From assembly GCA_946811185.2 (NCBI GenBank), contig OX328102.1, forward strand, positions 51,127,619-51,191,618: a stretch of 64,000 bases of DNA. The letters are read 5' to 3'. The notes beneath the pieces are model-generated. The model was not told the DNA's origin, searched no databases, and saw only the letters and a program-made list of their open reading frames with translations. This document shows, piece by piece, positions 1 through 12,023 of the stretch (positions within the stretch are counted from its first letter, which is position 1; every line of letters begins with the position of its first letter). Position numbers and translations under genes: made by a program. This DNA is from Hippopus hippopus. Its lineage: Eukaryota; Mollusca; Bivalvia; Cardiida; Cardiidae.

Positions 1-2258
1 ACAGTTGCTTTGTATGATCATCAGCTTCATGAAAGTTGCAAAGTTGCTTTGTAGTATCAACAGCTTGAATCTTATTGATTTTAAAATAATCCAACAAACA
101 GTATTGGAAAAGTAGCCATTTGTATTTGCAAATTTCCATTTCTTGTTTATGCAATAAAGTATTCATTTGTAGTCAGATTTTCATGAAACTTGTATAGTTG
201 CTTTTTATCATCGACAGCTTGAACCCTATTGACTCTCAAAAAAATCCAACGAACATTTCGGGAAAATAAACCATTTTATATAATAAATTTCCATTTTTTG
301 TTTATGCAATAAAGTCTGCATTTGTAGTCAGATTTTAATGAAACTTGCACAGTTGCTTTGCATCATCAACAGCTTAAACCCAATTGATTTTGAAAAAAAT
401 CCAACAAACAGTATGAAAAAGGTTGCCATTTAACGTTGCAAATTTCTATTTCTTGTTTATGCAATAAAGTCTGCATTTGTAGTCAGATTTTCATGAAACA
501 TGTATAGTTGCTTTGTATCATCGACAGCTCGAACCCTATTGACTCTCAAAAAAATCCAACGAACATTTCGGGAAAATAAACAATTTTATATTGCAAATTT
601 CCATTTCTTGTTTACGCAATAAAGTCTGCATTTGTAGTCAGATTTTAATGAAACTTGCACAGTTGCTTTGTATTATCAACAGCTTGAACCTTATTGATTT
701 TGAAAAAAATCCAACAAACAGTATGAAAAAGGTTGCCATTTAACGTTGCAAATTTCTATTTCTTGTTTATGCAGTAAAGTCTGCATTTGTAGTCAGATTT
801 TCACGAAACTTCTACAGTTGCTTTGTAATATCAACAGATTGAACTCTATTGATTAAAAAAAAAAGAAAGAAAAATAGTACTTGAAAAGTAGTCATTTGAA
901 TTCGCAAATTTCCATTTCTTGTTTACGCAATAAAATCTGCATTTGTAGTCAGATTTTTATGAAACTTGTGCAGTTGCTTTGTATCATCAACAGGTTGAAT
1001 CCTATTGATTTGGAAAAATCCAACAAACAGTACGGAAAAGGTAGCCATTTGAAGTTGCAAATTTCCATTTCGTGTTTACGCAATAAAGTCTCCATTTGTC
1101 GTCAGATTTTTATGAAACTTCCACAGTTGCTTTGTATGATCAACAGCTTAAACCCTATTGATTGTGAAAAAAATCCAAAAAACCGTATTGGAAAAGTAGC
1201 CATTTGAAGGATTTCCTTTTCTTGTTTACGCAATTAAGTCTGCATTTGTAGTCAGATTTTCATAAAACTTGTATAGTTGCTTTGTATCATCACAGCTTGA
1301 ACGCTATTGATTTAGAAAAAAAAATCCAACAAACAGTACAGGAAAAGTAGCCATTTGAAGTTCCAAATTTCCATTTCTTGTTAACGCAATAAAGTCTGCA
1401 TTTGTATTCAGATTTTCATGAAACTTGTATAGTTGCTTTATATCATCAACAGCTTGAAACCCTATTGATTTTGAAAAAAAAAAATCCAACAAACAGTACA
1501 GGAAAAAGTAGCCATTTGAATTTGCAAATTTCCATATTTTGTTTACGCAATAAAGTCTGCATTTTTCTTCAGATTTTCATGAAACTTGTATAGCTGCTTT
1601 GTATTATCAACAGCTTGAACCCTATTGATTTTGACAAAAAAATCCCATAATTAGTACGGTAAAAGTACCCGTTTGATGTTGAAAATTTTCGTTTCTTGTT
1701 TACGCAATGTAATCTGCATTTGTATTCAGATTTTCATGAAACTTGTACAGTTGCTTTGTATCATCAACACCTTGAATCCTGTTCATTTTGAAAAAAAATC
1801 CAACAAGCAGTACGGGAAAACTAGCCATTTGAATTTGAAAATTTCCTTTTCTTGTTTACGCAATTTATTCTGCATTTGTGGTCAGATTTTCATGATACTT
1901 GCACAGGTGCTTTGAATCATCAACGGCTTGAACCCTATTGATTTTGAATTAAATCTAACAAACAGTATTGAAAAAGTAGCTATTTAATATTGCAAACTTA
2001 TATTTCTTGTTTACGCAATAAAGTCTGCACTTGTAGTCACATTTCTATGAAACTTGCACAGTTCCTTTGTATGATCAACAGCAAGAACCCTATTCATTTT
2101 GAAAAAAAATCCAACAAACAGTACGGGAAAACTAGCCATTTGAAGTTGAAAATTTCCTTTTCTTGATAAGCAATTTATTCTGCATTTGTGGTCAGATTTT
2201 CATGAAACTTGCACAGGTGCTTTGTATCATCAACAGCTTGAACCCTATTGATTTTGAA
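1..2258 (+). repeat. Satellite family A, block 1
   Basis: Head-to-tail A units of about 155 bp. Landmarks in order within a unit are GCAATAAAGTCTGCATTTGT, CAGATTTTCATGAAACTTG, AGTTGCTTTGTATCATCAAC, a CCTATTGATTTTGAAA segment, AATCCAACAAACAGTACGGG, and AAAAGTAGCCATTTGAAG. The landmark GCAATAAAGT recurs at 306, 461 and 616, and as GCAGTAAAGT at 771. The first unit (1-60) is shortened: two AGTTGCTTTG copies lie only about 40 bp apart. Around 181-800 two unit types alternate, giving a ~310-bp dimer. The block ends at the TTAA where a MITE is inserted. The window edge cuts the array, so its true start is unknown. Confidence 0.95.
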
Positions 2259-2625
2259 TTAAGGTAGTAGACCCCTAACGCTTCTAATGCCACATGGAAT
2301 AAATTTCTTTATAGTTGGTAAATCAGGATTTATATTGATATAATAAATTTGCAGATTTTCAACCGACCAGAAATTCCTTTGATTTCTATCTTGAAATTAT
2401 TTGTTGATACTTTTTGTTAGTTTCTAGAGAAGGGAGGTAATTATTATCTCCCTTTGTAATGAGAATATAGTGGTTTTAGATTGATAATAAAGTCTTAGAA
2501 GGAAGAAAACAAAAAAGTGGCTCGCTTAAAGTTGTAAATTAATACTCATTTTTAATCACAGCAAATTTTGTAGGATAATATCATAGTGGAAATAGCTGTT
2601 TTCTATTACGGGTCCGCTACTTTAA
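2259..2625 (+). mobile_element. MITE copy 1 with TTAA target duplication
   Basis: TTAA at 2259-2262 and 2622-2625 flank a 359-bp element. It starts GGTAGTAGACCC and ends GGGTCCGCTACT; the other copies end CTACC, so the last base here has changed. The first 16 bases match the complement of the last 16 at about 13 positions in copies with the intact end. No coding capacity is visible. An internal palindrome at 2432-2452 has 10-bp arms (GGGAGGTAAT and ATTATCTCCC) around one T. TTAA duplication is the rule for piggyBac elements, but the GG start is not their usual CCY, so a Tourist/Harbinger-like origin with a 3-bp TAA or TTA duplication is the alternative. Confidence 0.85.
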
Positions 2626-4799
2626 ATCTAACAAACAGTATTGGAAAAGTAGCCATTTGATATTGCAAACTTCCATTTCTTGTTTAAGCAATAAAGTCTG
2701 TATTTGTAGTCACATTTTCATGAAACTTGCACTGTTGCTTTATATCATCAATAGCTTGAAACCTATTGATTTTGAAAATCTCCTACAAACAGTTCGGGAA
2801 AAGTTACCATTTCAATTAGCAAATTTCCATTTCTTGTTTAGAAATAAAGTCTGCATTTGTCGTCAGATTTTCATGAAACTTCCACATTTGCTCTGTATGA
2901 TTAACAGCTTGAACCTTATTGATTTTGAAAAAGAAATAAAAAACAGTATTGGAAAAGTAGCCATTTGAAGTGAAAATTTTCATTTCATGTTTAGGCGATA
3001 ATGTCTGCATTAGTGGTCAGATTTTCAGGAAATTTGCATAGTTGCTTTGTATCATCAACAGCTTAAACGCTATTGATTTTGAAAAACATCCAACGAACAG
3101 TACAGGAAAAGAAGCCATTTGATATTGCAAATGTCCATTTCTTGTTTATGCAATAAAGTCTCCATTTGTAGTCAGATTTTTATGAAACTTGAATGGTTGC
3201 TTTGTATTATCAACAGCTTGAATCCTACTTATTTGGAAAAATCAAACAAACAGTACGGAAAAAGTAGCCACTTGAACTTGGAAATTTCCATTTCTTGTTT
3301 ACGCAATAAAATCTGCATTTGTAGTCATATTTTCATGAACTTTGCACAGTTGCTTTGTGTCATCAACAGATTGAAAGCTATTAATTTTAAAATCAATCTA
3401 ACAGACAGTGCTGGAAAAGCAGCCATATTAATTTGCAAATTTACTTTTCTTCTTTACGCAATAAAGTCGGCATTTGTGGTCAAATTTTCATGAAACTTGC
3501 ACAGTTGCTTTATATCATAAACAGCTTGAATCCTATTGATTTTGAAATAAATCTAACAAACAGTACTGGAAAAGCAGCCATATGAATTTACGAATTTCCA
3601 TTTCTTGTTTATGCAATAAAGTCTGCATTTGTAGTCAGATTTTCATGAAACTTCTACAGTTGCTTTGTAATATCAACAGATTGACCTCTATTGATTAAAA
3701 AAAAACAGAAATAGTACGGGAAAAGTAACCATTTGAACATGCAAATTTCCATGTCTTTTTTACGCAATAAAATCTGCATTTTTCGTCAGATTTTTATGAA
3801 CCTTGTGCAGTTGCTTTGTATCATCAACAACTTGAACCCTATTGATTTTGAAAAAAAATCTAACACACAGCACGGAATAATTAGCCATTTGAAGTTGCAA
3901 ATTTCCATTTCGTGTTTACGCAATAAAATCTGTATTTGTCGTCAGAAGTTTATAAAGCTTCCACAGCTGCTTTCTATGATCAACAGCTTGAATCCTCTTG
4001 ATTTTAAGAAACATCCAACAAACCGTATTGGAAAAGTACCCATTTGAAGGATTTCCTTTTCTTGTTTACGCAATTAAGTCTGCATTTGTAGTCAGATTTT
4101 CATGAAAGTTGCACAGTTGCTTTGTAGTATCAACAGATTAAACCTTATTGATTTTAAAATAATCCAACAAACAATACGGGAAAAGTAGCCATTTGAACTT
4201 GCAAATTTCCATTTCTTGTTTATGCAATTAAATCGGCATTTGTAGTCAGATTTTCATGAAACGTGTACAGTTGCTTTGTATCATCACAGCTTGAACGCTA
4301 TTCATTTTGAAAAAAATCCAACAAACAGTACGGAAAAACTAGCCATTTGAAGTTGAAAATTTCCATTTCTTGTTTACGCAATTTATTCTGCATTTGTGGT
4401 CAGATTTTCATGAAACTTGCCCAGGTGCTTTGTAACATCAACGGCTTGAACCCTATTGATTTTGAATTAAATCTAACAAACAGTATTGAAAAAGTAGCTA
4501 TTTGATATTGCAAACTTCCAATTTTTATTTACGCAATAAAGTCTGCACTTGTAGTCAGAATTCCATGAAACTTGCACAGTTGCTTTGTATCATCGACAGC
4601 TTGAACGCTATCGATTAAGACAAAAAAATTGCAACATACAGTATTGGAAAAGTAGCCATATGAAGGTGAAAATTTCCATTTCTTGTTTACGCGATAAAGT
4701 CGGCATTTGTGGTCAGATTATTATGAAACTTTAACAGTTGCTTTGTATGATCAACAGCTTGAATCTTATTGATTTTGAAAAAACCCAAAGAACAGTACG
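2626..4799 (+). repeat. Satellite family A, block 2
   Basis: A units continue directly after the MITE with ATCTAACAAACAGTATTGG, which is the sequence that follows TTAA in uninterrupted units. An unoccupied MITE site is visible here at 4467-4470 (GAATTAAATCTAAC). Up to 4520 the block is almost identical to 9827-11722; from 4521 the two diverge. It breaks off at about 4799, after ACAGTACGGGAC, where non-array sequence begins. Confidence 0.93.
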
Positions 4800-5054
4800 G
4801 GACAATAGTGGCAAATTGTCACAAAATACGCCCGTCCCACCGCCAGTTGTCGAGGGAGGATTATAATCGTAAAGGGCAGGTAGAGGAAAATAGTAGTGCA
4901 GCAGAAATCACGTAAGTGATTGAAATAGGCATGAATGTCTCCTCTAATGTTAAGGAAACATGCATATAAAGTTTCAGGTCGTTCCAACATGAAAAGACAT
5001 ATGGGATCTGACATGAGTTGTTGCTGAGATAAAATTTTATTAAACGAGTCTAGG

Positions 5055-5099
5055 AAAAATGTTATTAAGCGAGCCTTTGGCGAGCTTAATAACATTTTT
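5055..5099. other. Perfect 16-bp stem hairpin
   Basis: AAAAATGTTATTAAGC at 5055-5070 is the exact reverse complement of 5084-5099. The 13-base loop can pair further as GCC-TTT-GGC after a GA/GA mismatch. It ends in a run of six T on the plus strand. It looks like a terminator-type fold, but in a eukaryotic satellite a mobile-element end or a DNA cruciform is more likely. No role is shown. Confidence 0.8.
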
Positions 5100-5269
5100 T
5101 CTTGGAGAGTTTAATGAATTATTTATCTTGTACGCCAACGAATGTCAGATTCTTTTTATCACATAACGATATTTCACAAATCAAAGATAAGAAGATGCAA
5201 AACCATCTATAGATACACCCGCGGTAATATCCATCAAATCCCATTCACTTCTATGAAATACGTACAAAA

Positions 5270-5289
5270 TGACGTCAAAAATGACGTCA
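5270..5289. promoter_or_regulatory. Two CRE-like palindromes TGACGTCA
   Basis: TGACGTCA occurs at 5270-5277 and 5282-5289, 12 bp apart start to start. This octamer is the consensus site for CREB/ATF bZIP proteins. Two exact copies so close together are notable in AT-rich DNA, but there is no gene nearby for them to control. Binding is inference from the motif only. Confidence 0.4.
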
Positions 5290-5369
5290 CACAGTTGTGA
5301 TATTAAACGTGTATGAGATAAGAAAATTCGTAATGGGTATATTACACTGAAAACAAGAGAGGTTATGTG

Positions 5370-6192
5370 ATAAAAAGTTATATTGTAGAGAAGCATGAAA
5401 AGCTGTAAAAAAAATAATTAATAGGGAATAATTCCAAACTGGCATTACATAAGGTTACGGCTCCAGTGCTTTGCACTTTTCGTAACTGCAACAAACATGT
5501 TTACCAAGTGTCAAGTCAATTTGACTGGAGGTGACAAAGTTCCGTTCCGGACAAGCAAGAAATACTGTAAAAATGAAGATCAAAGAGAAATAACTCAAAG
5601 ACAGCATGAGGTAGAGTTATGGCTCTTTCGCACAGCACTCCGATTATTGCAACACACACAAATACCAAGTTTCAAGTCAGTCGGACTGGAGATGACAAAG
5701 TTAAGCTCCAGACAAAAAACTGGACTGTAAAAATGAAGATCAAAGTGGAATTACTCGAAATCCGCGCTAGGTAGAGTTATTGTTCTTGCGCACTGTACTC
5801 CGTAATATGGCAACAAACATGCATACCAAGTTTGAAGTCGTTCTGACTTGAGATTACAAAATTATATTCCGGACAAGCACTAAATGCTGTAAAAATGACG
5901 ATCAAAAGGAAATAACTCAAAGAAAGCACGAGGTAGAGTTACAATTCTTGCGCACTGCACTTCCAAATATTGCAATAAACAAGCATACCATATTTCAAGT
6001 CATTCCTACTTAAGATGACAAAGTTATGCTCCGGACAAGCAAGAAATGCTTTAAAAATTAAGATCAAAGGGGAAAGAACTTAAAATTCGTGCTAGGAAGA
6101 GTTATGGTTCTTGTGCACTGCACTTCGTAATTTTTCACAAATCATGCATACCAAATTTGAAGTACGTCCCGAATTCGACGGGCATATAAAAA
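5370..6192 (+). repeat. Satellite family B, block 1 (divergent, deleted)
   Basis: B units of about 160 bp. The first (about 5370-5500) is diverged but still follows the B order: AGTTATATT, AAGC, GCTGTAAAAA, AGGGAATAA. Clear units follow: type iii-like at about 5500 and 5650, type iv at 5820 and type i at 5985. The next unit (type ii, about 6145) jumps after AAATTTGAAG straight into the tail CGTCCCGAATTCGACGGG, so most of the end of the block is deleted. The tail keeps CGGG, which can pair with CCCG; later tails have CGGC. The left side joins the non-repetitive segment, so the usual left junction is missing. Confidence 0.85.
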
Positions 6193-9100
6193 AGTAGCCA
6201 TTTGAAGTTGAAAATTTCCATTTCTTCTTTACACAATAAAGTCTGCATTTGTCGTCAGATTTTCATGAAACTTCCACAGTTGCTTTGTATGATCAACAGC
6301 TCGAACCTTATTGATTTTGAAAAAGAAATAAAAAACAGTATTCGAAAGTAGCCATTTGAAAGTGAAAATTTCCATTTCTTGTTTAGGCTATAAAGTCTGC
6401 ATTTGTGGTCAGATTTTCAGGAATCTTGTACAGCTGCTTTGTATCATCAACAGCTTAAACGCTATTGATTTTGAAAAACATCCAACGAACAGTACAGGAA
6501 AAGAAGCCATTTGATATCGCAAATGTCCATTTCTTGTTTATGCAATAAAGTCTCCATTTGTAGTCAGATTTTTATGAAACTTGAACGGTTGCTTTGTATC
6601 ATCAACAGTTTGAATCATATAGATTTGGAAAAATCAAACAAAAAGTACGGAAAAAGTAGCCATTTGAAGTTGAAAATATCCATTTCTTGTTTATGCAATA
6701 AAGTTTGCATTTCTTGTCAGATTTTCATGAACCTTGCACAGTTGCTTTGTGTCATCAACAGCTTGAACGCTATTAATTTTGAAATCAATCTAACAGACAG
6801 TACTGGAAAAACAGCCATTTGAATTTGCAAATTTACATTTCTTCTTTACGCAATAAAGTCGGCATTTGTGGTCAGATTTTCATGAAACTTGCACAGTTCC
6901 TTTGTGTCATCAACAGTTTGAACCCTATTGATTTTGAAATAAATCTAACAAACAGTACTGGTAAAGTTGCCATTTGAATTTGCAAATTTCCGTTTCTTCT
7001 TTAGGCAATAAAGTTTGCATTTGTAGTCAGATTTTCATTAAACTTGTGCAGTTGCTTTGTATGATGACCAGCTTGAACCCTATTGATTTTGAAAAAAATC
7101 CAACAAACAGTACGGGATAATTAGCCATTTGAAGTTCCAAATTTCCATTTCGTGTTTACGCAATAAAGTCTCCATTTGTCGTAAGATTTTTATGAAACTT
7201 CCACAGTTGCTTTGTATGATCATCAGCTTCATGAAAGTTGCAAAGTTGCTTTGTAGTATCAACAGCTTGAATCTTATTGATTTTAAAATAATCCAACAAA
7301 CAGTATTGGAAAAGTAGCCATTTGTATTTGCAAATTTCCATTTCTTGTTTATGCAATAAAGTATTCATTTGTAGTCAGATTTTCATGAAACTTGTATAGT
7401 TGCTTTTTATCATCGACAGCTTGAACCCTATTGACTCTCAAAAAAATCCAACGAACATTTCGGGAAAATAAACCATTTTATATAATAAATTTCCATTTTT
7501 TGTTTATGCAATAAAGTCTGCATTTGTAGTCAGATTTTAATGAAACTTGCACAGTTGCTTTGCATCATCAACAGCTTAAACCCAATTGATTTTGAAAAAA
7601 ATCCAACAAACAGTATGAAAAAGGTTGCCATTTAACGTTGCAAATTTCTATTTCTTGTTTATGCAATAAAGTCTGCATTTGTAGTCAGATTTTCATGAAA
7701 CATGTATAGTTGCTTTGTATCATCGACAGCTCGAACCCTATTGACTCTCAAAAAAATCCAACGAACATTTCGGGAAAATAAACAATTTTATATTGCAAAT
7801 TTCCATTTCTTGTTTACGCAATAAAGTCTGCATTTGTAGTCAGATTTTAATGAAACTTGCACAGTTGCTTTGTATTATCAACAGCTTGAACCTTATTGAT
7901 TTTGAAAAAAATCCAACAAACAGTATGAAAAAGGTTGCCATTTAACGTTGCAAATTTCTATTTCTTGTTTATGCAGTAAAGTCTGCATTTGTAGTCAGAT
8001 TTTCACGAAACTTCTACAGTTGCTTTGTAATATCAACAGATTGAACTCTATTGATTAAAAAAAAAAGAAAGAAAAATAGTACTTGAAAAGTAGTCATTTG
8101 AATTCGCAAATTTCCATTTCTTGTTTACGCAATAAAATCTGCATTTGTAGTCAGATTTTTATGAAACTTGTGCAGTTGCTTTGTATCATCAACAGGTTGA
8201 ATCCTATTGATTTGGAAAAATCCAACAAACAGTACGGAAAAGGTAGCCATTTGAAGTTGCAAATTTCCATTTCGTGTTTACGCAATAAAGTCTCCATTTG
8301 TCGTCAGATTTTTATGAAACTTCCACAGTTGCTTTGTATGATCAACAGCTTAAACCCTATTGATTGTGAAAAAAATCCAAAAAACCGTATTGGAAAAGTA
8401 GCCATTTGAAGGATTTCCTTTTCTTGTTTACGCAATTAAGTCTGCATTTGTAGTCAGATTTTCATAAAACTTGTATAGTTGCTTTGTATCATCACAGCTT
8501 GAACGCTATTGATTTAGAAAAAAAAATCCAACAAACAGTACAGGAAAAGTAGCCATTTGAAGTTCCAAATTTCCATTTCTTGTTAACGCAATAAAGTCTG
8601 CATTTGTATTCAGATTTTCATGAAACTTGTATAGTTGCTTTATATCATCAACAGCTTGAAACCCTATTGATTTTGAAAAAAAAAAATCCAACAAACAGTA
8701 CAGGAAAAAGTAGCCATTTGAATTTGCAAATTTCCATATTTTGTTTACGCAATAAAGTCTGCATTTTTCTTCAGATTTTCATGAAACTTGTATAGCTGCT
8801 TTGTATTATCAACAGCTTGAACCCTATTGATTTTGACAAAAAAATCCCATAATTAGTACGGTAAAAGTACCCGTTTGATGTTGAAAATTTTCGTTTCTTG
8901 TTTACGCAATGTAATCTGCATTTGTATTCAGATTTTCATGAAACTTGTACAGTTGCTTTGTATCATCAACACCTTGAATCCTGTTCATTTTGAAAAAAAT
9001 CCAACAAGCAGTACGGGAAAACTAGCCATTTGAATTTGAAAATTTCCTTTTCTTGTTTACGCAATTTATTCTGCATTTGTGGTCAGATTTTCATGATACT

Positions 9101-9459
9101 TGCACAGGTGCTTTGAATCATCAACGGCTTGAACCCTATTGATTTTGAATTAAATCTAACAAACAGTATTGAAAAAGTAGCTATTTAATATTGCAAACTT
9201 ATATTTCTTGTTTACGCAATAAAGTCTGCACTTGTAGTCACATTTCTATGAAACTTGCACAGTTCCTTTGTATGATCAACAGCAAGAACCCTATTCATTT
9301 TGAAAAAAAATCCAACAAACAGTACGGGAAAACTAGCCATTTGAAGTTGAAAATTTCCTTTTCTTGATAAGCAATTTATTCTGCATTTGTGGTCAGATTT
9401 TCATGAAACTTGCACAGGTGCTTTGTATCATCAACAGCTTGAACCCTATTGATTTTGAA
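6193..9459 (+). repeat. Satellite family A, block 3
   Basis: A units resume after the B tail with AGTAGCCATTTGAAGTTG. From 7203 the sequence repeats the start of the window (1-2258) almost base for base, including the shortened unit at 7203-7262 and the ~310-bp dimers. The 6193-7202 part has no near-identical partner here. Confidence 0.95.
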
Positions 9460-9826
9460 TTAAGGTAGTAGACCCCTAACGCTTCTAATGCCACATGGAA
9501 TAAATTTCTTTATAGTTGGTAAATCAGGATTTATATTGATATAATAAATTTGCAGATTTTCAACCGACCAGAAATTCCTTTGATTTCTATCTTGAAATTA
9601 TTTGTTGATACTTTTTGTTAGTTTCTAGAGAAGGGAGGTAATTATTATCTCCCTTTGTAATGAGAATATAGTGGTTTTAGATTGATAATAAAGTCTTAGA
9701 AGGAAGAAAACAAAAAAGTGGCTCGCTTAAAGTTGTAAATTAATACTCATTTTTAATCACAGCAAATTTTGTAGGATAATATCATAGTGGAAATAGCTGT
9801 TTTCTATTACGGGTCCGCTACTTTAA
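9460..9826 (+). mobile_element. MITE copy 2 with TTAA target duplication
   Basis: TTAA at 9460-9463 and 9823-9826; element 9464-9822, 359 bp, the same length as copy 1 and sharing its CTACT end. It is the partner of copy 1 within the 7202-bp duplication, so it is not an independent insertion. Confidence 0.85.
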
Positions 9827-12006
9827 ATCTAACAAACAGTATTGGAAAAGTAGCCATTTGATATTGCAAACTTCCATTTCTTGTTTAAGCAATAAAGTCT
9901 GTATTTGTAGTCACATTTTCATGAAACTTGCACTGTTGCTTTATATCATCAACAGCTTGAAACCTATTGATTTTGAAAATCTCCTACAAACAGTTCGGGA
10001 AAAGTTACCATTTCAATTAGCAAATTTCCATTTCTTGTTTAGAAAATAAAGTCTGCATTTGTCGTCAGATTTTCATGAAACTTCCACATTTGCTCTGTAT
10101 GATTAACAGCTTGAACCTTATTGATTTTGAAAAAGAAATAAAAAACAGTATTGGAAAAGTAGCCATTTGAAGTGAAAATTTTCATTTCATGTTTAGGCGA
10201 TAATGTCTGCATTAGTGGTCAGATTTTCAGGAAATTTGCATAGTTGCTTTGTATCATCAACAGCTTAAACGCTATTGATTTTGAAAAACATCCAACGAAC
10301 AGTACAGGAAAAGAAGCCATTTGATATTGCAAATGTCCATTTCTTGTTTATGCAATAAAGTCTCCATTTGTAGTCAGATTTTTATGAAACTTGAATGGTT
10401 GCTTTGTATCATCAACAGCTTGAATCCTACTTATTTGGAAAAATCAAACAAACAGTACGGAAAAAGTAGCCACTTGAACTTGGAAATTTCCATTTCTTGT
10501 TTACGCAATAAAATCTGCATTTGTAGTCATATTTTCATGAACTTTGCACAGTTGTTTTGTGTCATCAACAGATTGAAAGCTATTAATTTTAAAATCAATC
10601 TAACAGACAGTGCTGGAAAAGCAGCCATATTAATTTGCAAATTTACTTTTCTTCTTTACGCAATAAAGTCGGCATTTGTGGTCAAATTTTCATGAAACTT
10701 GCACAGTTGCTTTATATCATAAACAGCTTGAATCCTATTGATTTTGAAATAAATCTAACAAACAGTACTGGATAAGCAGCCATATGAATTTACGAATTTC
10801 CATTTCTTGTTTATGCAATAAAGTCTGCATTTGTAGTCAGATTTTCACGAAACTTCTACAGTTGCTTTGTAATATCAACAGATTGACCTCTATTGATTAA
10901 AAAAAAACAGAAATAGTACGGGAAAAGTAACAATTTGAACATGCAAATTTCCATGTCTTTTTTACGCAATAAAATCTGCATTTTTCGTCAGATTTTTATG
11001 AACCTTGTGCAGTTGCTTTGTATCATCAACAACTTGAACCCTATTGATTTTGAAAAAAAATCTAACACACAGCACGGAATAATTAGCCATTTGAAGTTGC
11101 AAATTTCCATTTCGTGTTTACGCAATAAAATCTGTATTTGTCGTCAGAAGTTTATAAAGCTTCCACAGCTGCTTTCTATGATCAACAGCTTGAATCCTCT
11201 TGATTTTAAGAAACATCCAACAAACCGTATTGGAAAAGTACCCATTTGAAGGATTTCCTTTTCTTGTTTACGCAATTAAGTCTGCATTTGTAGTCAGATT
11301 TTCATGAAAGTTGCACAGTTGCTTTGTAGTATCAACAGATTAAACCTTATTGATTTTAAAATAATCCAACAAACAATACGGGAAAAGTAGCCATTTGAAC
11401 TTGCAAATTTCCATTTCTTGTTTATGCAATTAAATCGGCATTTGTAGTCAGATTTTCATGAAACGTGTACAGTTGCTTTGTATCATCACAGCTTGAACGC
11501 TATTCATTTTGAAAAAAATCCAACAAACAGTACGGAAAAACTAGCCATTTGAAGTTGAAAATTTCCATTTCTTGTTTACGCAATTTATTCTGCATTTGTG
11601 GTCAGATTTTCATGAAACTTGCCCAGGTGCTTTGTAACATCAACGGCTTGAACCCTATTGATTTTGAATTAAATCTAACAAACAGTATTGAAAAAGTAGC
11701 TATTTGATATTGCAAACTTCCATTTCTTGTTTACGCAATAAAGTCTGCACTTGTAGTCAGATTTTCATGAAACTTGCACAGTTGCTTTGTATCATCGACA
11801 GCTTAAACTCTATCGATTAAGAAAAAGTATTGCAACATACAGTATTAGAAAAGTAGCCATTTGAAGGTGAAAATTTCCATTTCTTGTTTACGCAATAAAG
11901 TCGGCATTTGTGGTCAGATTTTTATGAAACTTCTATAGTTCCTTTGTATGATCAACAGCTTGATCACTATTGATTTTAAAAAAAAACATACAAATAGTAC
12001 AGGAAA

Positions 12007-12023
12007 AGTACCCATTTGAAGTT
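12007..12023 (+). other. Unoccupied insertion site for family B
   Basis: AGTACCCATTTGAAGTT stands intact within an A unit, preceded by AATAGTACAGGAAA as it is in front of B blocks. In B-bearing units this 17-mer, with small changes, is present on both sides of B, so this is the pre-insertion form. Confidence 0.75.

Larger units (their letters stand above)
4800..5369. other. Non-repetitive segment inside the satellite
   Basis: About 570 bp that resembles neither A nor B and occurs only once in the window. No open frame looks genic: minus-strand frames at 4766-5095 and 5181-5396 lack a recognisable domain, and the first runs into family A sequence. It contains a long hairpin (5055-5099) and two CRE-type palindromes (5270-5289), described separately. 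I could not find matching inverted repeats at its ends, so I cannot call it a transposon. It could be an old insertion, a deletion remnant, or captured flanking DNA. Confidence 0.7.

Noticed and set aside
881..1207. 108-codon open frame, repeated at 8083-8409
   Set aside because: It spans two A units; the peptide is the same ~52-residue stretch twice, and its repeat at 8083 is part of the 7202-bp duplication. No domain or gene signals.
4766..5095. 109-codon minus-strand frame in the non-repetitive island
   Set aside because: It begins inside the hairpin and ends in family A sequence. No recognisable domain.
5055..5099. Rho-independent terminator
   Set aside because: Shape fits (stem then T run), but there is no gene upstream and the context is eukaryotic; a mobile-element fold is more likely.
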